In this document: positions 52,095-60,970 of the stretch, in pieces
How the letters are laid out: each line of letters begins with the position of its first letter
Numbering within the stretch: the first letter of the stretch is position 1
From: Pannonibacter anstelovis
GTDB lineage: Bacteria > Pseudomonadota > Alphaproteobacteria > Rhizobiales > Stappiaceae
Direction of reading: 5' to 3'
DNA length: 64,000 nt
Assembly (NCBI RefSeq): GCF_036881715.1
Contig: NZ_JBAKBF010000001.1
Location: forward strand, 248,001-312,000
Made by a program: the position numbers and the translations under genes
The notes under the pieces: generated by a model
Databases searched by the model: none
What the model was told of the DNA's origin: nothing
Seen by the model: only the letters and a program-made list of their open reading frames with translations

Positions 52095-52118
52095 AAGGCT
52101 AAGCCTCAGTCCTGCCAA
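52090..52118 (-). promoter_or_regulatory. Predicted promoter of the RND operon
   Basis: On the minus strand, TTGGCA (52118-52113), a 17-bp spacer and TATATT (52095-52090) make a strong sigma70-like promoter 30 bp before the adaptor start. Confidence 0.7.
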
Positions 52119-52181
52119 TGTGTAATTCCCGGTATGCCCGTGCCCGCCTAAACGCAGATTGGCGGCATATTTGGCCCGGCC

Positions 52182-55100
52182 TCAGTGTTCGAACAGCACG
52201 AAGGCATAGGTCAGTTCCGGATCGACGCCCTCGATCCGCCCGGCCCAGGCATCGCGTTTGGTTTCGATGAAGGCCTTGGAATAGGTCATGCCGTCGCCCA
52301 GCAGGTGTTCATGAAAGCGGATCATGAAACGGGAGGTCGCCTGGTCCGGCACGTTATCAATGGTCAGCAGCGACCGGCGGGCACCGGCGATGGACAGCGC
52401 CATCGGCAGACCGCGCACCGTGGCCGTGACCCCAGGGTCTCCCAGCGCGGTTTCACAGGCAGCGATGACGACAAGCCCGGCACCGCTCAGGTCCCAGTCC
52501 AGCACCTCGCGGGCATGGACAATATTGTCGGACGGATTATCGCCCTCCCAGCTGTCCTTGAGATCTGCGAGCACGAAACCCGTATTGGTCAGCCGCTCGG
52601 CGCCGCCATCGACTTCCCGGTAGAAACCGTGGGTGGCAAGATGGATGATGGAAGAGCTTTCCGCCCCCGCCCGGACTCCGGCCTCAGTCGCCATCTTGCC
52701 GGTGAGAAGGCTGGGCTTGAAGCCGGCCGCACCGGCAAGCTCCGCAATCTCGTTCACTTCGCTGGCAGTTCCGGGCAAGGGCAGCACGCTGGCATCCGGC
52801 CCATAGTCCAGCCCGCCAGCCAACAGAATCCCCGCCCCCGGTTCCGGCCTGCTGTGGCTGTCCCGGTAGGCATAGGCCGCGCGGCTGGTGATGAGATGCA
52901 CGTCCACCAGCTCGCCCAGACGCTTGCCATCCCCGGTCCTCAATTCGGCAAGCGCCCACTGATAGAGCGAGTCGTCCGGGATGATATACAGCGCCCCAGC
53001 ACCTTCGGCGGCCGAAGCCAGAACCTTGGCAAGGCGCGTCTCGATCGCCTTCATGACGAAGCCTGCCGGCGCCTCGCCATCCTTCATGCGGATGGTGCCG
53101 ATCTGGTCCACCTGCGGCGGCTGGCCGGGGCGTGAGATCACAGCACGGATCTCGTAAGTATCCGGATAGCCCCGGCGTTCCACCGGCCATCTGCGGGTGA
53201 CCGCAAGATCCACGATCACATCCCCCGCCTCCGGTTCCGCAACCGCTTCGGGAACCGTCACAGGTCCAAGGAACCAGGGCGTCACCTCGGGCATGCCACG
53301 CGCCGCACGGGCCTCGTTGAGTGCGTTGCGGGCCTCCTCCATTTCCTGCCGCTGAGGATCGAGCTCATCCGTATAGAGCGTGCCCGTCACCAGCTCGCGG
53401 AAGCGGCCGAACTTGCGGAAATAGCTGAGGATCAGTTCCCGGTAAGCCTGGTCATCCGTGGTCTCGGCTTCCCGGCGCAGATCAAGCTCGGTCTGGCGCG
53501 TCAGGGTCTTCCAGCTGTCCAGCGCGGCGGCGAAGTGGCGGGCGGCATCCGCGTTATCCCGCGCAAAATCCGCGAAGGCCGCCAGCATGTCGTCGGCCAG
53601 AATGCGCGCCGAGCGCGCGGCGCTCAGGCTTCCGGCCGCCGTGACATTCGCCCGCGTCCAGCCGGACATCGCCGCATCCAGCTGCCGGAAGCCCTCTGCG
53701 GCCTCTTCCGGCTTCAACCGGCTCAGCAGCCGCAGGCGCGCAAGCTCCGCGTCGAAACTCAAGGGATGAGCGTCCGTGAACCGCTCATAGGCCACATCCC
53801 GGGCGCTCTCGCGGTAGGTCAGCGCCAGATCGTCATACCCCCGCCGCTCTGCCTCCGAGGCATAGAGATCAAGATAGGCCAGCCGCTGCTCGGTTCCGGC
53901 AGTACGCCCTTCAAGCCCGGCAGTATCGCGCAGCGCCGCATCCTCAATCGCCTTCACACCGCTGCGGTAGGCCACGTAATCGCGCCAGGCAGCGATCATC
54001 TGGATATAGCGCGGCGCGTAGTCCATATCTGTGGCGATGGCCTCAAGCGGCTTCAGCGTCCGCTCCGCATCCTCCCAGCGTTCCAGATCCAGCTGGTCAT
54101 GGGCCATGTTCAAGGCCGATGCCAGCGTCACGGGCGCCGCATTGCCGAACTTGTCATGGCGCTTCAGATAGACGTCAAAGTCGATGATCAGCGCATCGGA
54201 CGGCAGTTTCAGCGAGCGCAGCACGGCTGCATGATTGTTCCTGACACGCCAGTAATCCGGATCGTCCCCCCCGAACAGGCGCCACATCTGCGGCACCATA
54301 TAGCTGTAGGCCGCCTCTGCCCCCGCCAGCTGTCCGGCGGCATGCATGGTCTGGGCAAGGCCGTCATAGGCATTGTAGCCCTCCTTGCTCTCCGGCCCGA
54401 AAATGCTGAAGAGCTCGTTCATCGCAGGCAGATGCAGCCGCAGCGCCTCGTCATACTTGCCGATGTCCCGCAGGAAAACCGCATAGTTGAACATCATGAA
54501 GGCCCGGCCTGGGCTGGTCGTCGTGCGGAACAGCGGCGAGGTCATGCCGCGCTCATAAATCTCCGCACCCTGTTCGGCGTCTGCATGGCTGCGGAAGGCG
54601 TCTCCGGCCTCCGGAACCGTGTTGAAGAAATGGCTCTCATCGCCGGATGCCTCCAGCGTGTCCAGCGCCGCCATTATTGCTGCGAAGGCCTCATCGTCCC
54701 GGTCGGCGGAAAGCAGGGAATAGGCCTTGTTGACGATGGCCCGGCGGTAGCGGTTCGATGCCTGGCCCTCTTCGGCCTCCGCCGTCCGGACCATCTGCCG
54801 CAGAAGCGCATCCTGCTGATCCTTCTTGCCGGCATTGCCTGCGGCCACGGAAAAATCGAACAGGAATGAATCGAGACGCGGCCCCTCCAGCCGCTCCAAC
54901 AAGGGCGCCGCCACAACAGCAATAGCCTTGTATGCCTCCGGCCAACCTCCTGCGGCTGCCGTCTTGTCTGCAAGTTCGGTAACGAGCGCGGCAGCGCGTT
55001 CGGGGTCCTTTTCGGCAAGTTCCTCAGTCAGGGCCTTTCGCAGGTCATCCCGCTCTTTCGCAGCCGGACCAATATAGCGGCTCATATCCCCGGGCAGCGA

Positions 55101-55265
55101 AAGATCGTCCTGCGCCTGCGCGAGGGCCGGGTGGGCCGCAGCGAAACAGCCAAGGCTTACAGCAAGCGCCAGAGCCGCGCTGCCGTTCCTCAGGCTTCTG
55201 ATCAACTGCCTTGCCGCTTTCCCGCCGGAGGACCGATTGTTTAAGGCGGATGAGGACTGCGGCAT
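52182..55265 (-). CDS. Exported TPR-CHAT caspase-like protein
   Basis: A 1027-residue protein. A signal peptide (SAALALAVSLGCFAAAHPAL then AQAQ) is followed by an alpha-helical TPR-like repeat region to about residue 640 (for example FLRDIGKYDEALRLHLPAMN and AAGQLAGAEAAYSYMVPQMW). The C-terminal CHAT domain runs from about 740. The caspase-type dyad is complete: His879 in SIIHLATHGFY and Cys937 in LVVIAACETALGD. Most CHAT proteases studied are cytoplasmic; the signal peptide puts this one in the periplasm or outside. No partner substrate gene is recognisable. It lies upstream of the RND operon with a 121-bp gap. Confidence 0.85.
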   Translation of the reverse strand: MPQSSSALNNRSSGGKAARQLIRSLRNGSAALALAVSLGCFAAAHPALAQAQDDLSLPGDMSRYIGPAAKERDDLRKALTEELAEKDPERAAALVTELADKTAAAGGWPEAYKAIAVVAAPLLERLEGPRLDSFLFDFSVAAGNAGKKDQQDALLRQMVRTAEAEEGQASNRYRRAIVNKAYSLLSADRDDEAFAAIMAALDTLEASGDESHFFNTVPEAGDAFRSHADAEQGAEIYERGMTSPLFRTTTSPGRAFMMFNYAVFLRDIGKYDEALRLHLPAMNELFSIFGPESKEGYNAYDGLAQTMHAAGQLAGAEAAYSYMVPQMWRLFGGDDPDYWRVRNNHAAVLRSLKLPSDALIIDFDVYLKRHDKFGNAAPVTLASALNMAHDQLDLERWEDAERTLKPLEAIATDMDYAPRYIQMIAAWRDYVAYRSGVKAIEDAALRDTAGLEGRTAGTEQRLAYLDLYASEAERRGYDDLALTYRESARDVAYERFTDAHPLSFDAELARLRLLSRLKPEEAAEGFRQLDAAMSGWTRANVTAAGSLSAARSARILADDMLAAFADFARDNADAARHFAAALDSWKTLTRQTELDLRREAETTDDQAYRELILSYFRKFGRFRELVTGTLYTDELDPQRQEMEEARNALNEARAARGMPEVTPWFLGPVTVPEAVAEPEAGDVIVDLAVTRRWPVERRGYPDTYEIRAVISRPGQPPQVDQIGTIRMKDGEAPAGFVMKAIETRLAKVLASAAEGAGALYIIPDDSLYQWALAELRTGDGKRLGELVDVHLITSRAAYAYRDSHSRPEPGAGILLAGGLDYGPDASVLPLPGTASEVNEIAELAGAAGFKPSLLTGKMATEAGVRAGAESSSIIHLATHGFYREVDGGAERLTNTGFVLADLKDSWEGDNPSDNIVHAREVLDWDLSGAGLVVIAACETALGDPGVTATVRGLPMALSIAGARRSLLTIDNVPDQATSRFMIRFHEHLLGDGMTYSKAFIETKRDAWAGRIEGVDPELTYAFVLFEH

Positions 55266-55383
55266 GCGTGACTTCTCCCGGACTCGCCCGCGACGGTTTG
55301 ACCGAAGCTTTTGACGAGGACTAGCGCCCCCGTCAAAATTCGCAAGCCCGGAGATAGTTCCACCGGATCTTTACAACCGCGCC

Positions 55384-56316
55384 TCACCCAAGCGCGGCGA
55401 TCTTCTGACGGAACTGCGCCGTGCCCTGCTCAATCCGGTCGAGGATCACATCCAGCGCCCAGAACTTGTCAAAGATGTCATAGGTGATGGTGCGGCAGTG
55501 GTCATGCCGGAAGGTGCCGAGGCGCTGATGGTAGACCTTGGCAAGCTTCGGATAGCCCATGGGCTCGCACATCGCGGCAAGGGCAAGGAACACCGCCAGC
55601 TCTTCAGCCAGCTCCGGATGGGACGTGCCGTGATCCTCCAGCCAGCGGTAAAGATCCGGATGCACGTTGTTCATGACACCGCAGAAGCCCTTGGAGCCGG
55701 CCTGCATCGCCGGATAGGCAATGGCCGCATTGGCGTTGCTGATGGCAAGCGGCGAACCCTTGGTCAGCGCCACGCGGCGCTTGACCACGTCCAGATTGCA
55801 CGAGACATCCTTCAGCATCAGGAAGCGGCCTGTGTCTGCGCAGAACTTGATCTCGTCATCCGTCAGCAGGCGGCGGTACGGCGCGGGGCATTCATAGAGG
55901 CCGAGCGGCACGTCCTTCGGCAGGGCGGCCAGCAGATCCTCAAGACGGGCGCGGAACACATCCGTGCCCTCATCCTTCTGCGCCAGACGGTTGGTCACGA
56001 GCACCAGCCCGTCAACGCCCGTGGCGGCAATGGCGGTCATTTCCGCCTTCTGGTCTTCGGCGCTGTCCGAGATATGGCCCGAGGCCACGACCGGCACGCG
56101 GCCCTTCACCTTGTCCATTGTGAAGCGGGCAAGATCCACCCGCTCCTGAAGGCTCAGGAACTGCATTTCGGAAGACTGGCAGACGGCAAAGAGCGCCTCG
56201 CTGCCATGGGCCAGATACCACTCGATCAGGGCCTCGTAGCCCTCCCAGTCGATCCGGTTGTCCGGGGTAAACGGGGTCAGGACGACAGGCACAATTCCGC
56301 CAATAGGAGCGAACAC
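55384..56316 (-). CDS. DapA/NanA-family aldolase-lyase
   Basis: A 310-residue TIM-barrel Schiff-base aldolase of the dihydrodipicolinate synthase family. Lys169 (FLMLKDVSCN) is the Schiff-base lysine and Tyr141 (LGLYECPAPY) the proton relay. The substrate-loop residues differ from true DapA (AVCQSSEMQFLSLQERV), and the gene is linked to a TRAP transporter, so it more likely cleaves a sugar acid or related keto acid than makes lysine. It lies 34 bp after dctM on the same strand, the last gene of that operon. Confidence 0.83.
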   Translation of the reverse strand: MFAPIGGIVPVVLTPFTPDNRIDWEGYEALIEWYLAHGSEALFAVCQSSEMQFLSLQERVDLARFTMDKVKGRVPVVASGHISDSAEDQKAEMTAIAATGVDGLVLVTNRLAQKDEGTDVFRARLEDLLAALPKDVPLGLYECPAPYRRLLTDDEIKFCADTGRFLMLKDVSCNLDVVKRRVALTKGSPLAISNANAAIAYPAMQAGSKGFCGVMNNVHPDLYRWLEDHGTSHPELAEELAVFLALAAMCEPMGYPKLAKVYHQRLGTFRHDHCRTITYDIFDKFWALDVILDRIEQGTAQFRQKIAALG

Positions 56317-56350
56317 GTCAGGTTCCTTTCAGCATTAAGAACAGGTGAGG

Positions 56351-57646
56351 TCAGCCGGCGTAGCCGAACATGCGGGGCAGCCAGAGGACCAGATCAGGGA
56401 AGAGAATGAGCGCCAGCAGCGCCGCCAGAAGCGCCCCGAGGAAAGGCCAGATCTCGCGGATCATGTCCCTGAGAGCGATGCCCGTGACGGCGTTGATGAC
56501 GAAGAGCACGATGCCATAGGGCGGCGTGATGAGACCGATCATGCAGTTGACGATGGCGACGACACCAAAATGCACCAGATCGATGCCCAGCTCCCGGCAT
56601 GCGGGCAAAAACAGCGGAATGATGACGAGGATCAGCGTCGAGGCATCCAACAGACAGCCGAGCAGCAGCAGCAGGACGTTGATCATCAGCAGGAACATCA
56701 GCGGCGAAATGTCGAGCGATCCGGCGAAGGCCTGCATATGCGCCGGGATATTCTCCGAGGCGACGATGTAGTTGAAGATCAGCGCGCCGCCGATGACCAC
56801 ACCAACAGAAGCTGACTGGCTGGCGCTGACGCGCATGATGTCCCAGAAGGCGCGGAACGACAGCGCACGGTAGAAGACAACCGACAGGAACAGAGCATAA
56901 AGCGCTGCCAGCGCCGCAGCTTCCGTCGGCGTGGTCATGCCGCCATAGATGCCCACCAGCAGAATGACCGGCATCATCAGCGCCGGGAAGGCGTTGAGCG
57001 TCAGGCGCGGAATATCGCGGGCCGGAACCGGCTCTTCCAGCTTGAAGTTCCGGATGCGGGCGATGCGCGCATTCATCACCATGAGCACAAGGCCCATGAT
57101 CAGGCCCGGCACGACGCCGCCCAGGAACAGGTAGCCGATCGACTGGTCCGACACGAGTGCATAGAGCACCATCGGGATCGACGGGGGAATGATCGGACCG
57201 ATGGTCGAGGAGGCTGCGGTAATGGCAGCGGCATAGCCAGCCGTATAGCGGCCGCCCTCGCGCATCATGTTGATGATCAGCTTGCCGATACCGGCCGCAT
57301 CGGCCACCGCCGAGCCGGACATGCCGGCAAAGATGAGGCTTGCCACCACATTCACATGGCCCAGCCCGCCCCGGAAGCGGCCGACAATGGCTACGACAAA
57401 GCCCAGAAGCCGCTCGGACACGGTTCCCGCATTCATTATATTGGCTGCAACGATGAACAGCGGCACGGCGAGAATGACGTAGCTGTCATAGATGCCCTGA
57501 ATGAGCTGCTCGGCAGGCAAAGCCAGATCCTGTCCGCGCATCGCCACATAGACGATCGAGGAAACGATCATGGACAGGGCAATGGGAGCCCCGAGGGCAG
57601 CCAGTGCAAGCAGCACGCCCAGGCAGACGATGAATGCAAGGGTCAC
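56351..57646 (-). CDS. dctM: TRAP transporter large permease
   Basis: A 431-residue DctM-type permease with about twelve membrane helices. Family features: VPLFIVAANIMNAGTVSERL, the FAGMSGSAVADAAGIGKLII motif, and SSTIGPIIPPSIPMVLYALV. It provides the Na+-coupled translocation path for the substrate delivered by the DctP protein. It overlaps dctQ by 4 bases and precedes the DapA-family gene. Confidence 0.93.
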   Translation of the reverse strand: MTLAFIVCLGVLLALAALGAPIALSMIVSSIVYVAMRGQDLALPAEQLIQGIYDSYVILAVPLFIVAANIMNAGTVSERLLGFVVAIVGRFRGGLGHVNVVASLIFAGMSGSAVADAAGIGKLIINMMREGGRYTAGYAAAITAASSTIGPIIPPSIPMVLYALVSDQSIGYLFLGGVVPGLIMGLVLMVMNARIARIRNFKLEEPVPARDIPRLTLNAFPALMMPVILLVGIYGGMTTPTEAAALAALYALFLSVVFYRALSFRAFWDIMRVSASQSASVGVVIGGALIFNYIVASENIPAHMQAFAGSLDISPLMFLLMINVLLLLLGCLLDASTLILVIIPLFLPACRELGIDLVHFGVVAIVNCMIGLITPPYGIVLFVINAVTGIALRDMIREIWPFLGALLAALLALILFPDLVLWLPRMFGYAG

Positions 57647-58185
57647 AGCCGCCCTCCCCCATTGGCCAGGATTTCGGCCGAGTTGTCCGTATCGTCTTCG
57701 CCGGGGGCCTGCCCGCGCACGATCCTGGCGGCCCGCCAGATATAGCGGCCGATGATGGCAGCGGCGAACAGCGCGTAAATGCCGAAGACGTAGTCAAGGC
57801 GCCATTTCAGGATGGCGCTCTTCTTGATCTTGTAGAAGGTGATGTAGTCCCAGGTTGCAGGCAAAGCCGCAGCGAAACCGGCAATGATCACCAGCGCGGC
57901 CACAAGGGCCATCATGCGGCGCGTGCGGCGGCCTGCCGCCTGATAGAACAGGTCAAAACGGACATGGGAAGTTTCCGGGAGGCAGAAAGCCGCCCCCCAG
58001 AGCACCACCCAAAGCCATAGGGTCATGCTGAATTCCACCGTCCAGCCAATCTCGAGCCCCGGATAGAACCGGAGAAAGACATAGCGGGCGAGCACCTGAA
58101 AGATGAAAGTGGCGAACATGGCAGCGAGAAGCCCCGCCGCCACATGGTCCGCCCCGGCCTGCAAACGGCGGGCGATATCACGCAT
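57643..58185 (-). CDS. dctQ: TRAP transporter small permease
   Basis: A 180-residue DctQ-type protein with four predicted helices (LLAAMFATFIFQVLARYVFL, VEFSMTLWLWVVLWGAAFCL, MALVAALVIIAGFAAALPAT and a last one near VFGIYALFAAAIIGRYIWRA). It partners the large permease. The C-terminal tail is acidic (GEDDTDNSAE). It lies 18 bp after dctP and overlaps dctM by 4 bases. Confidence 0.9.
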   Translation of the reverse strand: MRDIARRLQAGADHVAAGLLAAMFATFIFQVLARYVFLRFYPGLEIGWTVEFSMTLWLWVVLWGAAFCLPETSHVRFDLFYQAAGRRTRRMMALVAALVIIAGFAAALPATWDYITFYKIKKSAILKWRLDYVFGIYALFAAAIIGRYIWRAARIVRGQAPGEDDTDNSAEILANGGGRL

Positions 58186-58203
58186 GACCTGGATCTCCGG
58201 AAC

Positions 58204-59205
58204 TCAGAGAGCGTTGATCTTGTCGACCATGCCTTCCGGCCAGGACTTGGAGAAATCCGACTCCAGATACTGCTTCTGCACATGGGTGCGGAACGCTTCG
58301 ACATCCGGCGTGTAGACCTTCAGGCCCTTGTCCTTGAAGAACTGCTCCAGCTCGGACTCAAGAGCCAGCTGCTTCTGGCGGCCGCTTTCGGCGGCATCGT
58401 CGGCAGCCTTCTGCACGGCGGCCTGCTGTTCCGGGGTCAGGCTGTCCCAGACCTTTTTGGAGAAGGCGATATAGTTGAGGTCTACCAGATGCGAGGTCAG
58501 CACGATCTGCTTGGTGACTTCATAGAACTTCACGTCGCGGTTGGTCGGCAGCGGATTGTCCTGACCGTCGATCGCACCCGTCTGCAGACCGGTATAGACC
58601 TCGGTGAAGGCCATCGGAACTGGGCTTGCACCCAGCGCCTTGCCGAGGAACTGCCATGCATCAGAGCCCGGCATGCGCAGCTTGACGCCGGCCAGATCCG
58701 CCGGGGTCTTCACTTCCTTGTCCGTACGCAGGTTCAACTGGCGGCGGCCGAGATACATGACGGAGAGCAGCTTGACACCGAGCTCATCCTCAACCTTCTG
58801 CTTCAGCGGCTGCATGAAATCGGCAGCAAACACCTTCTTCTGGTGCTCGGCGTCCTTGTGCAGGTAGCCGGCCGTGAAAATCGAGAATTCCGGGAAGATT
58901 GCTGCCAGCTCCTGAGCAGAGGTGATGGCCATTTCTAGGTTGCCACGGGCGATGGCTTCCAGCTCGGTGCCCTGTTTGAACAGCGAGGCATTATAATGCG
59001 GCTGATACTCGGCAAATTCTGCGATTGCCGGTGCGAAGACCGTGGAGAGAGCAACAGTGCGGCTGTCGGTCTCGGTCGCAGGCGTCGACATGCGCAGGGT
59101 GACCTTGTCAGCAGCGAATGCCGGAATCGTGCACAGCACGGCTGCGCCCGCAGAAACGGCGGCGACGGTGCTCAGAAACTTGCGGCGTGTCAGGCTCAGA
59201 TCCAT
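58204..59205 (-). CDS. dctP: TRAP transporter substrate-binding protein
   Basis: A 333-residue DctP-type periplasmic binding protein. The N terminus LTRRKFLSTVAAVSAGA is a twin-arginine (Tat) signal. The body has YLGRRQLNLRTDKEVKTPAD, the LRMPGSDAWQFLGKALGA segment with the Arg that usually salt-bridges the substrate carboxylate, and GLQTGAIDGQDNPLPTN. The ligand is therefore probably an organic or sugar acid. The second of two adjacent ATGs (59205) is better spaced from GGGAGG. First gene of the dctPQM-aldolase operon. Confidence 0.9.
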   Translation of the reverse strand: MDLSLTRRKFLSTVAAVSAGAAVLCTIPAFAADKVTLRMSTPATETDSRTVALSTVFAPAIAEFAEYQPHYNASLFKQGTELEAIARGNLEMAITSAQELAAIFPEFSIFTAGYLHKDAEHQKKVFAADFMQPLKQKVEDELGVKLLSVMYLGRRQLNLRTDKEVKTPADLAGVKLRMPGSDAWQFLGKALGASPVPMAFTEVYTGLQTGAIDGQDNPLPTNRDVKFYEVTKQIVLTSHLVDLNYIAFSKKVWDSLTPEQQAAVQKAADDAAESGRQKQLALESELEQFFKDKGLKVYTPDVEAFRTHVQKQYLESDFSKSWPEGMVDKINAL

Positions 59206-59313
59206 CATATCCTCCCAGTTCGGTCTTGTTCGGGCCCCGGTCCTGCTCCTCCAGGCCAGGTGGCCGCCCCATTTCCCAGACCAGCGTGAAATTCACACCA
59301 CTGGAAAACGGCG

Positions 59314-59334
59314 TGACAGTGTCGTAACATGTCA
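59314..59334. promoter_or_regulatory. Candidate operator between dctP and the GntR gene
   Basis: TGACA...TGTCA arms with extra matched bases inside (TGT/ACA) form an imperfect inverted repeat in the 160-bp divergent region. It is a plausible GntR-family site but not a clear consensus. Confidence 0.35.
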
Positions 59335-59365
59335 GAATGCTGTTAGCAATCTGGGTCAAGCAGGA

Positions 59366-60100
59366 ATGAACACGCAAATGATATCCCGGAAAAAGGAGCC
59401 AGTGTCTGAGGGAGAAGGCGCCGGAGCAAAGCCCGTCTCCTTGCGTCAGGCCGCCTATGAAGGGATCGAGGAGCTGCTGAACTCAGGCCGCCTGCGGCCC
59501 GGCCAGCTTATCAGCCAGCGTGAACTCATGGACATGACCGGCGCAACGCTGGGCGCCGTGCGTGAGGCCATCCCGCGCTTCGAGGCGGAGGGTCTGCTGG
59601 TGACCGTTCCCAAACGCGGCCTGATGGTGCCGGGACTCGACATTCATTTCGTCCGCGATGCCTATCAGATGCGCCGCCTGCTGGAAGTGGCCGCCCTGCC
59701 GGAGATTGCCGAAAGGCTGGAGCCTGCGCGCCTGAAAAGCTGGATTGCCCGCCACCAGGACGGCCAGGCGCAGCTGCTGCACGCAGATCCGTCAGGCCAT
59801 GACGCAGCCGCCCACACCATCCAGCATCTCGACTGGGAGATGCATGAAGGGCTGATCGCAGCGCTGGGCAATGCGGTTATGAGCAATGTCTACCGGGTCA
59901 ATGCCATCAAGGTGCGGATGGCGGTGCAATCGCAGATCAAGGTGACGCCGGCGAATGCGGTGCGCGTCATCCGCGAGCACCTGGCGTTTCTGGAGCCAAT
60001 GGCAGAAGGCCGCTACGCAGATGCGCAGCAGGCGCTGGCGCATCACATCACCAATTCCATGCGCATCGCGCTGGGCGAGCCGATCACTGGCGGCCCTTAA
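59366..60100 (+). CDS. GntR family regulator (FCD type) of the TRAP operon
   Basis: A 244-residue GntR-family protein. The winged-helix domain reads LRQAAYEGIEELLNSGRLRP, GQLISQRELMDMTGATLGAV and PRFEAEGLLVTVPKRGLMVP. The C-terminal FCD domain has its metal-binding residues in DWEMHEGLIAALGNAV and REHLAFLEPMAEGRYADAQQ with ALAHHI. It is divergent from dctP and almost certainly controls the TRAP-aldolase operon in response to its substrate. ATGs at 59366 and 59378 are both possible; AGGA touches the first. Confidence 0.83.
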   Translation: MNTQMISRKKEPVSEGEGAGAKPVSLRQAAYEGIEELLNSGRLRPGQLISQRELMDMTGATLGAVREAIPRFEAEGLLVTVPKRGLMVPGLDIHFVRDAYQMRRLLEVAALPEIAERLEPARLKSWIARHQDGQAQLLHADPSGHDAAAHTIQHLDWEMHEGLIAALGNAVMSNVYRVNAIKVRMAVQSQIKVTPANAVRVIREHLAFLEPMAEGRYADAQQALAHHITNSMRIALGEPITGGP

Positions 60101-60119
60101 CGCTCTTCTTAAACCAATG

Positions 60120-60800
60120 TCAGGCGCTGGCCTGCTCCAGCGTGCGCATGGCAAATTCACCGCGCAATTCGCCGTATACGGCCGCCTGCACCTGAATATG
60201 GGAGCGCATCAGCCGTTCTGCCGCAGCCGTGTCCCCGGCCTCCAGAGCGTTGAGGATATCCCTGTGCTCCTGCATGGAGGCGCGCAGCCGGTCTGCGGCA
60301 GAAAGCTGTGCCTGGCGGAAAGGCCTGAGGCGGCGCTGCATGGCGCGCGTTTCTTCCGCCAGAAAACTGTTGCCGGACGCATCATAAATGAGGCCGTGAA
60401 AGACGGCGTTCTCGTCATAGTACTTGCGGAAATCGCCGGTGGCGAAGGCCCGCTCGCATCCATCCGCCGCACGGCGCAGCAGCATCAGCTGCGCGGCCGT
60501 AATACGGGCTGCAGCAAGACGGGCGCACCAGGCCTCAAGCTCGGCCATCACCTCGAACATCTCAACCAGCCGCACGAAGTCGGGTTGGCGGACGAAGGCC
60601 CCGCGGTTGTGGATAAGCTCAACGAGACCGGAGGCAGCCAGCAGCCGCAAGGCCTCGCGCAGCGGCGTGCGCGACACACCAAACTCACGGGCCAGTGACA
60701 CCTCGTCGAGCCGCTCGCCCTGACTGAAACGCCCCTCGGCAATAAGGCCCTCAAGCTGCTCAAAAATATGTTCTGCGGTTGGCAGTTTGACAGTGCCCAA
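60120..60800 (-). CDS. GntR family regulator (FadR/FCD subfamily)
   Basis: A 226-residue GntR-family regulator. DNA-binding part: HIFEQLEGLIAEGRFSQGER, LDEVSLAREFGVSRTPLREA and LIHNRGAFVRQPD. FCD domain residues are in YDENAVFHGLIYDASGN, MQEHRDILNALEAGDTAAAE and RLMRSHI. The likely start is TTG at 60800, eight bases after AAGGAG; an ATG at 60908 exists but would place the coding region over the operator. It is divergent from an ABC importer and should regulate it. Confidence 0.82.
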   Translation of the reverse strand: MGTVKLPTAEHIFEQLEGLIAEGRFSQGERLDEVSLAREFGVSRTPLREALRLLAASGLVELIHNRGAFVRQPDFVRLVEMFEVMAELEAWCARLAAARITAAQLMLLRRAADGCERAFATGDFRKYYDENAVFHGLIYDASGNSFLAEETRAMQRRLRPFRQAQLSAADRLRASMQEHRDILNALEAGDTAAAERLMRSHIQVQAAVYGELRGEFAMRTLEQASA

Positions 60801-60896
60801 AGCCGTTCTCCTTCTCCCGCAAACCTCTATGGCGGGAAGCTGGATCTCCCGCAAGGTCAGAACAGCGTAGCATCCGATTGCATGTAGTATGTCATT

Positions 60897-60910
60897 TTTT
60901 GTGTACAAAA
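60897..60910. promoter_or_regulatory. FadR/FCD-type operator
   Basis: TTTTGT, centre GT, ACAAAA: a perfect inverted repeat whose core TTGTGTACAA fits the TNGTNNNACNA pattern known for FadR-subfamily GntR proteins. It lies between the divergent GntR and ABC binding-protein genes, 61 bp before the latter's ATG. Confidence 0.65.
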
Positions 60911-60970
60911 CTTAAAAATCGCGTACGCTGACAATGTAACAAGCTCGAAACGGGCAAGAGGGGAAGATTG

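Noticed and set aside
55384..56316. True dapA for lysine synthesis
   Set aside because: The substrate-loop residues differ and the gene is the tail of a TRAP transporter operon with its own GntR regulator, so a catabolic aldolase is more likely.
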